From Jeotgalibacillus proteolyticus (GTDB lineage: Bacteria > Bacillota > Bacilli > Bacillales > Jeotgalibacillaceae): a stretch of 64,000 bases of DNA. Made by a program: the position numbers and the translations under genes. Shown in pieces: positions 43,058 through 51,113 of this stretch (the first letter of the stretch is position 1; each line of letters starts with the position of its first letter). The notes below the pieces were generated by a model. The model was not told where the DNA came from. It was given only the letters and a program-made list of their open reading frames with translations, and ran no database searches. The stretch lies in contig NZ_PREZ01000003.1 in assembly GCF_002926065.1 (NCBI RefSeq), forward strand, positions 498,501-562,500, written 5' to 3'.

Positions 43058-44860
43058 TTACTTTTTCTTAAAGCGAAGCCAGTCTCCTTTGATTACAAGA
43101 TCGGAGAGGTGCAATTCATCCCTTGCCTGATTTCTTTCCGCTTCACACTCTTCCTCTTCTAACTGATTCCCATGATCTATTTCATAGCACTGACCGTTCG
43201 TGTACATTGTAGATTCAGAAATATAATCACCATTGCGAAAGACAACCATTCCCTTACGATTTTCATTTAATAGATTTTCACCAAAGCTCATATACTCCTC
43301 CGTTTTTTCACCAAGTAAATGAAGCACGGTCGCTCTTATATCAATTTGACCAGCCACTTTATCAACGGTATTACCTTTAAGGCCGGGAATATGAATGAGG
43401 ACGGGCACGCGCTTATTTTCCATGCGGGAAAGAGGTGTAGCGGACGGACCTATCAGTTCATTCAATCCATTCTCATATTCTGAGGAAATGCCATAATGAT
43501 CTCCGTAAAGGACAAATATTGTATTTTCATACATTTCCTCTTCCTTTAACCGTTCAAAAAAGCTTTCCAAAGACTTATCCAGGTAATGAACAGTGGATAA
43601 ATAACGATTGACGATCGGTTCTGAGGAAGCATTCGTTTGAAAATCCTGGTCTTCATCATCCAGGAGAAAGGGAAAATGATTGGTTAGGGTGATGAACTTC
43701 GCTAAATAAGGGATTTCCATCTCCTTAATCATAGAAATCGACTGCTCGAAAAACTGGTGATCCTTTAATCCGTAATTTACTGAGTTTTCTTCTGTTACGT
43801 AATAATCCTTTTCTGAATAAAAATGATCGTAGCCTAACGCCTCGTACATTTTGCTGCGATTCCAGAAGGTCTCATCATTGCCGTGAAAAACGTTTGATTG
43901 ATAGCTTTTAAGAATTTCCGGAAGTCCGTTATAGGTATTTTCAGGTCTTCGCACAAATACCGCTCCTCCATCCAGCGGGTAAAGACCTGTATCGACCATG
44001 AACTCTGCATCTGAGCTTTTCCCCTGAGCGGTTTGTTCATACACATTCGAAAAATAAAAGCTTTCCTGTTTAATCCGGTTGAGAAACGGGGTGACTTCCT
44101 CCCCCTCAACGTCTAAATCAATTACAAAATTTTGTACTGACTCTAAGGCAATCATGACGACGTTCATTCCTTCTGCTTCGCCAAACCATTCAGTTGCTTC
44201 ATTGCTTTGTTCTTGAACGTACGTCTCCATTAACTCAACATCATCAGGACCAGCCATCCATTTATAGACAGGTGCGCTGAGGGATTGCCCGATATCAACC
44301 GTCTGATAGGTGAACAGACTCATTGTTTGAACCAATTGGGAACGATTATAGTTTTCTTCTACGACATACGGCTTATAAATAAGAGCAGCCGCCATAGTGA
44401 GACCGGTAAGCGTCACAGACATTCCTAAATAACGCTTTTTGGAAAACGCGGGAATCATAAACTTTTCCTTTTTTAAAAGGAGCCATCCTGCAATCGCAAT
44501 ATCCACAAAAAAGAGTAAATCCCAAAGAGAAAAAAGCTCCCACGTGCTTCGGCTCAGTCCTCCAACATTCCCTATTTGAAGCAGAATCGTTAGGGTCATA
44601 AAGTCTTCATAGAAGCGATAGTACAGCAAGTGAGCAAAAATCCAAAAAGAAATAAAAAACATCGTGAAAAGAAACCCGATTTGCTGAAATCGCTTCGGAA
44701 GAAATAGGGGAAGACTGAAGGCGATCAACAAAGGTCCCAGAATCGAAAATAATAAAAACAGATGATCAGTTAATCCTGGCGGACGCTGGTTAAATCCGAT
44801 GTACATGATAAGTACAATTTTCACCCAGTAAAAGCCGATCAATAGAGTAAAGCCCTTCAT
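43058..44860 (-). CDS. LtaS-like phosphoglycerol transferase-family membrane protein (Ser nucleophile)
   Basis: 600 residues: five membrane helices (about 5-165), a linker, and an extracellular alkaline-phosphatase-fold domain. Relative to S. aureus LtaS the metal and substrate residues are E240 (ALESVQ), H326 (FHGN), R335 (FWNR), H395 (LTNHFPF) and D454-H455 (YGDHYG). The expected GQGKTSD is AQGKSSD, so the nucleophilic threonine is S282 (codon AGC at 44015-44017), and the usual HGD is HGN. Likely action is transfer of a phospho-headgroup outside the membrane. Last gene of a coupled operon, overlapping the aminotransferase fusion by four bases. It ends 17 bases before the tetR promoter -35 box. 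Confidence 0.9.
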   Translation of the reverse strand: MKGFTLLIGFYWVKIVLIMYIGFNQRPPGLTDHLFLLFSILGPLLIAFSLPLFLPKRFQQIGFLFTMFFISFWIFAHLLYYRFYEDFMTLTILLQIGNVGGLSRSTWELFSLWDLLFFVDIAIAGWLLLKKEKFMIPAFSKKRYLGMSVTLTGLTMAAALIYKPYVVEENYNRSQLVQTMSLFTYQTVDIGQSLSAPVYKWMAGPDDVELMETYVQEQSNEATEWFGEAEGMNVVMIALESVQNFVIDLDVEGEEVTPFLNRIKQESFYFSNVYEQTAQGKSSDAEFMVDTGLYPLDGGAVFVRRPENTYNGLPEILKSYQSNVFHGNDETFWNRSKMYEALGYDHFYSEKDYYVTEENSVNYGLKDHQFFEQSISMIKEMEIPYLAKFITLTNHFPFLLDDEDQDFQTNASSEPIVNRYLSTVHYLDKSLESFFERLKEEEMYENTIFVLYGDHYGISSEYENGLNELIGPSATPLSRMENKRVPVLIHIPGLKGNTVDKVAGQIDIRATVLHLLGEKTEEYMSFGENLLNENRKGMVVFRNGDYISESTMYTNGQCYEIDHGNQLEEEECEAERNQARDELHLSDLVIKGDWLRFKKK

Positions 44861-46443
44861 AAAGAAACCTTCTTCATTTGGGATAACTTTAAACGATCAA
44901 GAGCGTTTGCAAGACGTGCAATGTCAACAGGTGTAACATCACCCATTAACGCCACCTGGATCCAGTTCATACGATTTAAGTACCTGCTTTCATAATTAAC
45001 ATAGATGCCCTGCTTTTTTAACCGGTCGCCAAGCCGGATTGAAGAAAGATGGTCCGGAACTGCGATGGTCACGATGCCGTTGGAGTACGTATCGTCTCCT
45101 AAAACGGTCCAATCCTGATCAGCTAATGCAGCACGGAGAGAAGCCATTAATTCAATCTTTGATTTTTCTTTTCGTTCTAACACCTTCTTCAACACATAAA
45201 GTGAGTTGGATGAATGCGTAAAGGGAGTGGCATAGCTTGCGTATAACCCTAAATCAAGATACCTCGGTATCGATGAATGCGGCTTTGGCTGCTCCTGATA
45301 AAAAACAATGGCAAGACCCGGGAAAGCCCCAAGCCCTTTCCCGCTGACGCTTGAAGCCATGTATACATCCTCCAGGTCCACTTCGTCTACTCCTAGCGAG
45401 CTGCACGCATCGACAAACAAATAGACGCCAAACTCTTTCGCTGTCCCGGTAATCGCCTTAAGATCAAAAAGATAGCCGGTCGAGGTCTCACAATGAACCG
45501 TCCAGATCCAGCGAACGTCAGGTGCATTCTGTAAAAAGCTTTTGATCTCATCGATAGAAATGGGATCATTCCAGGCTTTACGAATTGTATGAAAGGATAG
45601 ACCAGCTCGTTTTGCATGATTAATAAGCCGTTCACCAAACTCTCCATTAGATAAAATAAGTCCCTTCCCTTTCTTCTGCTTGATCTGCTGGGCTACGATA
45701 TCGTTTGCAAGCGTTCCGGTGCCGACTACGATGGAGGCACAGGCGGCTTTTGTTTTTTGGCAAAGCTTGGACTGGACATCACTCATATCTTTCTTAAATA
45801 ACCCTGAGCGATGGGAAATCGGGCTTACAGCAAGCGCTTGAGCAATCTCATCGTCCATAGGTACAGGACCGGATAAAAAAGAAACCGGCTCATAGCGTGC
45901 CATAATTCGATGATAAGCCTGGTTCGCCTGCACAAATTTATCCTTAGTGAGCTTCATTGGGTGATAAAGTGCCGACTCTGTTCCAACCGGTTTGGCAAAT
46001 GACTGAAACCCAAGCTTTTTATATAGGGCCAATTCCCGTTCTGTACCTGAAATTAAGGCAGCATTAAATTTCCTGGCAAGGCAGTAATTTGCCAGCTGAT
46101 CAATTAATCCAAAAAATATCGTCCGCTTTCTATAGTCTTTTTTCACTGAAAGCAGCCGGATTTCACACGGTGCCTCATCTTTTTGTAAATAATCATCCAG
46201 ATTAGGAAGCTTGTCATCTAACGAAAAGGGCCGCTTAGCCCGAACAGCAATCATGCCAACGACCTCTTCTTTGTTTTTTGCAATTATATATGTATTTTCG
46301 TTATGAAACTTATCCTTTAAACGACGCGTGCGGTTTTGCTCATGCTGCGGAATCTCCTCTACGAATGTTTCATAGTTTAGCAGTTCGATCTGCTCGAATT
46401 CTTCATCTGTTGAAGCAACCTTATAATCAATTTTGTGCGTCAT
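44857..46443 (-). CDS. GNAT acyltransferase - class V aminotransferase fusion
   Basis: 528 residues in two domains. Residues 1-165 are a GNAT-like domain (LLNYETFVEEIPQHEQN, then EIRLLSVKKDYRKRT and SGTERELALYKKLGF), reminiscent of N-acyl amino acid or autoinducer synthases. Residues about 185-520 are a fold-type I aminotransferase V resembling 2-aminoethylphosphonate transaminase: GTGT (241-244), NGEFGER (266-272), VHCETSTG (316-323), VDACSS (344-349) and the PLP lysine K369 in SGKG. AAGGAGG site. It overlaps the acyltransferase by 17 bases and the LtaS-like gene by four, so the three are co-translated. The amino acceptor is unknown. Confidence 0.9.
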   Translation of the reverse strand: MTHKIDYKVASTDEEFEQIELLNYETFVEEIPQHEQNRTRRLKDKFHNENTYIIAKNKEEVVGMIAVRAKRPFSLDDKLPNLDDYLQKDEAPCEIRLLSVKKDYRKRTIFFGLIDQLANYCLARKFNAALISGTERELALYKKLGFQSFAKPVGTESALYHPMKLTKDKFVQANQAYHRIMARYEPVSFLSGPVPMDDEIAQALAVSPISHRSGLFKKDMSDVQSKLCQKTKAACASIVVGTGTLANDIVAQQIKQKKGKGLILSNGEFGERLINHAKRAGLSFHTIRKAWNDPISIDEIKSFLQNAPDVRWIWTVHCETSTGYLFDLKAITGTAKEFGVYLFVDACSSLGVDEVDLEDVYMASSVSGKGLGAFPGLAIVFYQEQPKPHSSIPRYLDLGLYASYATPFTHSSNSLYVLKKVLERKEKSKIELMASLRAALADQDWTVLGDDTYSNGIVTIAVPDHLSSIRLGDRLKKQGIYVNYESRYLNRMNWIQVALMGDVTPVDIARLANALDRLKLSQMKKVSL

Positions 46444-46999
46444 AGATGTTCCTCCTTGTTCTTAGGTCCGAGTAAACATGCGCGAAAATAACAAGTGCAT
46501 ATCCAAGTAAAAGAGCAAATGCAATGTCCGTCTGCCCCCTCATATAGGAGCTGACAACAGGTACGGCCATCATGATCAGCATGCTGTTAGAAAATGAAAC
46601 AGGCAGCCATTTCATAATAAGAGCTGACAGTCCAAAAAGAAGAAGACCTGGCCATTCAAGCACGAGAACACAAGCGAGATACACCACTACCCCTTTTCCG
46701 CCTCGTCCCTTTAGCCAAATCGGCCAAATATGCCCTGCAACAGCAGCTGCCACCATCGCAGCTAAAAGGAGAGGAGAAACCTCCATCCATAAAGCGATCG
46801 AAAGAGGAATAATCGTTTTTCCCGCATCGATGATGACGGTCCAGATAAAAGCTTTTTTGCCACCCACTCGTCCAGCATTGCGGGCTCCGGCTGTGCCGCT
46901 CCCGAGATGTCGAATATCCTCCCGCCGCATAAACCTGGTCACAAGAAAAGCCCCATTTATGCCGGTGCACAAAAAGATCATAATCGGCCAAGCCCACAT
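46427..46999 (-). CDS. PlsY-like acyltransferase
   Basis: 190 residues with five or six membrane segments. It has the PlsY motifs in variant form: GSGTAGARNAGR instead of GSGNPGATN, and GHIWPIWLKGRGGKGV instead of GHxxPVFLxFxGGKG. PlsY moves an acyl group from acyl phosphate to glycerol 3-phosphate; the altered first motif suggests another acceptor. GAGGTG precedes the ATG. First gene of the operon. The housekeeping plsY is normally elsewhere (beside parE). Confidence 0.88.
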   Translation of the reverse strand: MWAWPIMIFLCTGINGAFLVTRFMRREDIRHLGSGTAGARNAGRVGGKKAFIWTVIIDAGKTIIPLSIALWMEVSPLLLAAMVAAAVAGHIWPIWLKGRGGKGVVVYLACVLVLEWPGLLLFGLSALIMKWLPVSFSNSMLIMMAVPVVSSYMRGQTDIAFALLLGYALVIFAHVYSDLRTRRNIYDAQN

Positions 47000-47246
47000 A
47001 GCTGCACCTCTTCCTTTATCCTGTCACTCGTTTTACTACTCCATGCGGTCGTTCCCTGCTGAATAACCATTCACATAATTCACTTACATTTTCTTCATAA
47101 TCTATCTTTAATTATTTCAAAATTAGAAAAAAAAGACAAGTCGTCATAGAAAAGGCTTTTAGAATGATAGAGAGACTAGTTTTTATGGAGAATCCAATAG
47201 GGTTTGGTGCCATATAGATAAATTTCCTAAATAACGAATTCCATAC
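47000..47246. other. Leader of the three-gene envelope operon
   Basis: AT-rich sequence carrying the operon promoter; no riboswitch or strong hairpin is seen. Confidence 0.4.
47111..47139 (-). promoter_or_regulatory. Probable sigma-A promoter of the envelope operon
   Basis: Minus strand: -35 TTGTCT (47134-47139), 17-base spacer, -10 AATAAT (47111-47116). About 110 bases ahead of the first gene. Confidence 0.5.
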
Positions 47247-47288
47247 AAAAAAGGGACAGCGTCACTACTCTGTCCCTTTTATTTTTTG
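47247..47288 (-). terminator. Intrinsic terminator of the epimerase/YfcC/M20 operon
   Basis: AAAAGGGACAG pairs with CTGTCCCTTTT, with a T run (TTTTTTG) on the minus strand; about 140 bases after the M20 gene's stop codon. Confidence 0.85.
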
Positions 47289-47429
47289 CAGGCGTAAATA
47301 CACTAAACAGAGTGAACGGTATCCTGATAACAAGAAAGCCCCCTCTCTTAATATTCTAAAATCGTGTATAGTAGAAATTATCGTTGCAGGAAGGACGATA
47401 GAGCGAAGGGGCGGTTCTGCCACCACCAC
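47289..47429. other. 3'-untranslated stretch of the M20 gene
   Basis: Between the M20 stop and the terminator. No reading frame or structure of note. Confidence 0.4.
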
Positions 47430-48527
47430 CTACACCAACCGCCTAACCGTATTCTCCATCACCCTAACCCCTATTCCCAGGCACTCCAGGTTAAAGCGCA
47501 TATGAGGATGATGAAGTCCTGGTGTCAGGTCTGCTCCTAGTGCAAGCATGGATGCTTTGAGGTGTGGGCGTTTAATTGTGTAAAAGTGAAAGTCATCGCT
47601 CCCAGGTGTGACGATAGGCGCTTCGCATTGGTCAGGGCCAAGTTCGTCGATAATTGCTGATCTGAGGACATCTTCTGCTTCTGCTGAGACCTCTGCTCCC
47701 GGTGTATAGTCGATCCATTCGCCTTGGATCTCTACATCGTACATTGTTTTTGCTGCTTCTATTGTTTTAATTGTTTCTTTCTTTAAATGTTCAAGGCCAC
47801 TGTTGGTTTGTGAACGCAAGTCCAGGCTGAATGTTGCAGTTCCCGGAATGATATTTCGACTGCTTCCACCCGCAAGGAATTTTGTCATTTTAACTGAATA
47901 AGGTGTTATTGGTGACATTCTGATCTGATTCAGGCGCTGTTGGATAGCATAGCCAACATCAATTGCGTTAACTCCCTGGTGAGGACGTGCTCCATGGGCA
48001 TCTGCACTTATAATTTTCCCTTCATAAAAGATTGCTGCGCCGTGCTGGATAGCAGGGGCGGCTTTTCCAAACCTGATTTCATCCTTCGGACGCAGATGAA
48101 CACCAAATAGAATTTCCATGTCATCAATTGCTCCTGAATTTACCACATTCAGTGATCCGTTCCCTTGTTCTTCGGCAGGCTGGAACAGACAGCGAAAAGT
48201 TCCTTTTAGCTGTGATTCCTGTTCTTTTAGAGCAAGGAGTGTACCGATTCCAATTGTCATATGTGCATCATGACCACAGGAATGATTGGCTTTCATTTCT
48301 CCATCTACTTCCTGCCAGAGTGCATCTATATCTGCCCGCATTCCAATTACTCGACTACCGCTCCCTACCTCTGCAATAAGTCCGGTGTGAGTGTCGAATT
48401 TCTTAACATGTACACCATGCTCAGTTAAAAGTGAGGCAATATAGTTAGTGGTCTTTTCCTCTTTAAAGCTTACTTCTGCTAATTCATGTAAATCATTGAA
48501 TATTTTTTCGAGATTATTTTGTTTCAT
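47430..48527 (-). CDS. M20-family amidohydrolase (aminoacylase-like, AmhX-related)
   Basis: A di-zinc amidohydrolase of 365 residues. GMRADIDALWQEV holds the first metal aspartate, SCGHDAHMTIGIG the conserved HD, LFQPAEEQGNGS the catalytic glutamate pair, and the lid domain spans about 175-285 (ISADAHGARPHQGVNAID). Likely removes an acyl group from an amino acid or peptide. The ATG overlaps the YfcC stop codon (TAATG), so translation is coupled; in-frame upstream codons lack a ribosome site. Last gene of the operon. Confidence 0.92.
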   Translation of the reverse strand: MKQNNLEKIFNDLHELAEVSFKEEKTTNYIASLLTEHGVHVKKFDTHTGLIAEVGSGSRVIGMRADIDALWQEVDGEMKANHSCGHDAHMTIGIGTLLALKEQESQLKGTFRCLFQPAEEQGNGSLNVVNSGAIDDMEILFGVHLRPKDEIRFGKAAPAIQHGAAIFYEGKIISADAHGARPHQGVNAIDVGYAIQQRLNQIRMSPITPYSVKMTKFLAGGSSRNIIPGTATFSLDLRSQTNSGLEHLKKETIKTIEAAKTMYDVEIQGEWIDYTPGAEVSAEAEDVLRSAIIDELGPDQCEAPIVTPGSDDFHFYTIKRPHLKASMLALGADLTPGLHHPHMRFNLECLGIGVRVMENTVRRLV

Positions 48528-49927
48528 TATGACACTCCAATCAGTACAGCAACAACCAGTGCCACTATTGCCATACAGAACCAGCCGAGTACTAATTTCC
48601 AGATGAATTTTACCCACCGCTCATATGGAATACCGGCAACGGCAAGGTATCCCATTAAGGATGCAGATGTTGGAATAATGGAATTCGAAATTCCGTCTCC
48701 ATACTGGTAAGCAAGAACTGCGATCTGGCGATTAATACCTAATAGGTCAGATAACGGAGTCATGATTGGCATCGTCGTGGCAGCCTGACCGCTTCCGGAT
48801 GGGATAAATAGATTTGTAATGGTTTGAACAGCCAGCATGCCGACCACATTGACTGTTTGAGGCAGTTGACTGATTACAGTTGCGAGTGAATTTACTAGTG
48901 TATCAATAATGACACCGTTTTCCATCACAACAAGAATCGCACGGGCAAAACCAACGATTAGTGCACCGAATGCCACCAGTTTCATTCCATCGACAAAAGC
49001 ATCAAATACCTGATTGATACTAAGTCCACCTACTACTCCTGAAATTAAGCCAATGATAATAAACGATGCGGCAAGCTCAGTCAGGTACCATCCCCACTGG
49101 AATACTCCATAGACGTTAAATATCAAACCACCAAAAATAATGAGAAACACTAAAAGGTGACGTGTAGAAAATTCAGGCAGCCCTGATTCTTTAATTTTTT
49201 CCTCTGCCTCTTTCTTCGCCTTGATTTCAATATCCGCAATCACACTTAGTGAAGGCTCTTTTTTTACTTTTCTTGCGTAACGCATTACATAAAATATGGC
49301 CAGTGAAAGGATGAAAATATATACAACAAATCGGTAACCAAAGCCTGAGAAGATTGGAACTTCGGCAATTCCCTGTGCGATTCCAACAGTAAATGGATTC
49401 AGCATCCCGCCTATAAAACCGCTTGCTGCCCCAAGACTGACCATCGCGGTTCCTGTGATGGCGTCATACCCTATGGCACGGGCAATCGCAATTCCAATTG
49501 GGACAAAAATGATGCTTTCCTCTGACATCCCCATCGTTGCACCAAGTATTGAAAATATAAACATCGTAATTGGGATTAATAGAAACTCTTTTTTCCCAAG
49601 TTTTACAACTGTTTTATGTATTCCTGCTTCAATCGCATTCGTTGCCCGAATCACGCCGAATGCTCCGCCAACTAAAAAGATATAGAAAATGATGGATGAA
49701 CCTGCAGCCATTCCTTCGGGGATGGCCATAAAGACTTCAAAAAAGCCGATTGGATTTGGTTCGACTTCCTGATAGCTGCCACCAACCACAACGGTTCGTC
49801 CATCGACTTCCTCTCTATCAAACTGGCCGGCAGGTACAATGTAAGTAGCAATTGCAGCAAGAATAACGATTGAAAAAATAATGGCATATGTATGTGGAAT
49901 CGGAAACTTCTTTTTCTTCTCACTCAT
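48527..49927 (-). CDS. YfcC-family carboxylate/amino acid transporter
   Basis: 466 residues with about 12 membrane segments, similar to the YfcC/ArgT-like family of ion-transporter superfamily carriers: TYIVPAGQFDREEVDGRTVVV at the first loop, ATMGMSEESIIFVPIGIAIARAIGYDAITG and the C-terminal FIPSGSGQAATTMPIMTPLSDLLG. Substrate unknown; the epimerase and amidohydrolase on either side suggest an acyl amino acid, dipeptide or related compound. Overlaps the epimerase by four bases. Confidence 0.92.
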   Translation of the reverse strand: MSEKKKKFPIPHTYAIIFSIVILAAIATYIVPAGQFDREEVDGRTVVVGGSYQEVEPNPIGFFEVFMAIPEGMAAGSSIIFYIFLVGGAFGVIRATNAIEAGIHKTVVKLGKKEFLLIPITMFIFSILGATMGMSEESIIFVPIGIAIARAIGYDAITGTAMVSLGAASGFIGGMLNPFTVGIAQGIAEVPIFSGFGYRFVVYIFILSLAIFYVMRYARKVKKEPSLSVIADIEIKAKKEAEEKIKESGLPEFSTRHLLVFLIIFGGLIFNVYGVFQWGWYLTELAASFIIIGLISGVVGGLSINQVFDAFVDGMKLVAFGALIVGFARAILVVMENGVIIDTLVNSLATVISQLPQTVNVVGMLAVQTITNLFIPSGSGQAATTMPIMTPLSDLLGINRQIAVLAYQYGDGISNSIIPTSASLMGYLAVAGIPYERWVKFIWKLVLGWFCMAIVALVVAVLIGVS

Positions 49928-51048
49928 TTCGTCAGATCTCCCTTTATCTCATCGTATTTAACACTTAATTCATCAAGTGCTACACGGTCAATGTTAATCC
50001 CCAGACCTGGCTGATCATTTAATACAGCTTCGGGAATCTGATAGTTGAGGTTTCCAATATCACAGGAAAATAAAAGTGGGCCTGTCAGCTCAGTACTTGT
50101 AATATTTTTTCTTGCCATCGCCGCGTGATATCCTGCTGCTGAACCAATTGAAGATTCAACCATTGATCCAATCTGACATGTCAGCCCTGCTGCTTCTGCG
50201 GTTTTTGCCATATGAATGGCAGGATAAATACCACCACATTTCATCAGCTTAATGTTAATTTTATCAGCGGCACGCGAAACGATCGCCCGGTTTAGATCAG
50301 TCTCACTCACTACACTTTCATCAAGCATCAGCGGAATGGAGGAATGTGACCTCAACTCATTCATTGCCTCGAATTCATGAGGTGCGAGCGGCTGTTCAAC
50401 CCAATCAAGGTCGAGTGTATCAAATTGTGAGAGTGCTCGCTTTGCCTGATCAGCTGTCTTCCATCCTTGATTCACATCCACACGTATGGGTACACCCTTA
50501 CCTGCTGCTTTTCGTATCGCATGTAATCGGTCGACATCTGCCTGTACATCCCCGCTCAATTTAATTTTCAGATCCTTATAACCCTCTTCAAGTGCTCTTG
50601 TGCACTGAGCTGCCATTTTCTCAGGTGTTCCAATTGAAATAACTTTTGGATAGGTTAACCTCTCATGAGCCCTTCCTCCAATCAGATCATAAATCGGCAG
50701 TCCTGATGCTTTTCCCATCAGGTCATAGCAGGCAATATCCACAGCTGCTTTAATAGAAGGATTTTGTATGAGTTTTTCATTCATTTTCTGATGAATGTGT
50801 TCAATATTGAAAGGCGATTCACCCAGCACTTCAGGAATCAGTATGTGCTTCAACAATTCATAGGCACCTTCAAACGATTCACCTGTTACATGTTCATCCG
50901 GTACTGCTTCCCCAAATCCGCTTAATCCATTGTCTGTTTTTAACTCGAGGATAATTGAAGGCATGTAAGGAAATGTCGCATAGGAAACAACGAACGGTTC
51001 CTTTAAAGGCAAATGAATCCCCCATATCGATGCTTCAGTGATTTTCAT
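49924..51048 (-). CDS. Enolase-superfamily dipeptide/amino acid epimerase (YkfB-like)
   Basis: A 374-residue member of the muconate lactonizing subgroup. The catalytic lysine pair is visible in LKIKLSG (KxK) and NIKLMKCGG, and the metal ligands in VDVNQGW, WVEQPLAP and LDESVVSE. In B. subtilis the relative ykfB encodes L-Ala-D/L-Glu epimerase. The ribosome site is AAAAGGATG. It starts the operon, 65 bases after the regulator's stop codon, with a promoter in between. Confidence 0.92.
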   Translation of the reverse strand: MKITEASIWGIHLPLKEPFVVSYATFPYMPSIILELKTDNGLSGFGEAVPDEHVTGESFEGAYELLKHILIPEVLGESPFNIEHIHQKMNEKLIQNPSIKAAVDIACYDLMGKASGLPIYDLIGGRAHERLTYPKVISIGTPEKMAAQCTRALEEGYKDLKIKLSGDVQADVDRLHAIRKAAGKGVPIRVDVNQGWKTADQAKRALSQFDTLDLDWVEQPLAPHEFEAMNELRSHSSIPLMLDESVVSETDLNRAIVSRAADKINIKLMKCGGIYPAIHMAKTAEAAGLTCQIGSMVESSIGSAAGYHAAMARKNITSTELTGPLLFSCDIGNLNYQIPEAVLNDQPGLGINIDRVALDELSVKYDEIKGDLTK

Positions 51049-51060
51049 TTAAAAACATCC

Positions 51061-51095
51061 TTTTGTCGTTATTTTGTCGTTTATTATTCATTATA
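51061..51095 (-). promoter_or_regulatory. Promoter -10 and AACGACAAAA direct repeats
   Basis: Minus strand: -10 TATAAT (51090-51095), then AACGACAAAA twice (51061-51070 and 51072-51081) with an 11-base period between it and the epimerase start. The tandem repeat is a good operator candidate. No convincing -35 box at the right spacing, which would suit an activator. Confidence 0.55.
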
Positions 51096-51113
51096 ATAGT
51101 CTGAAAATTTTAT

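Noticed and set aside
43058-47000. Phosphonate biosynthesis cluster
   Set aside because: The PhnW-like domain alone is insufficient; no phosphoenolpyruvate mutase or decarboxylase gene is in the window.
47289-47429. Possible small reading frame after the M20 gene
   Set aside because: No start with a ribosome site and no protein-like composition.
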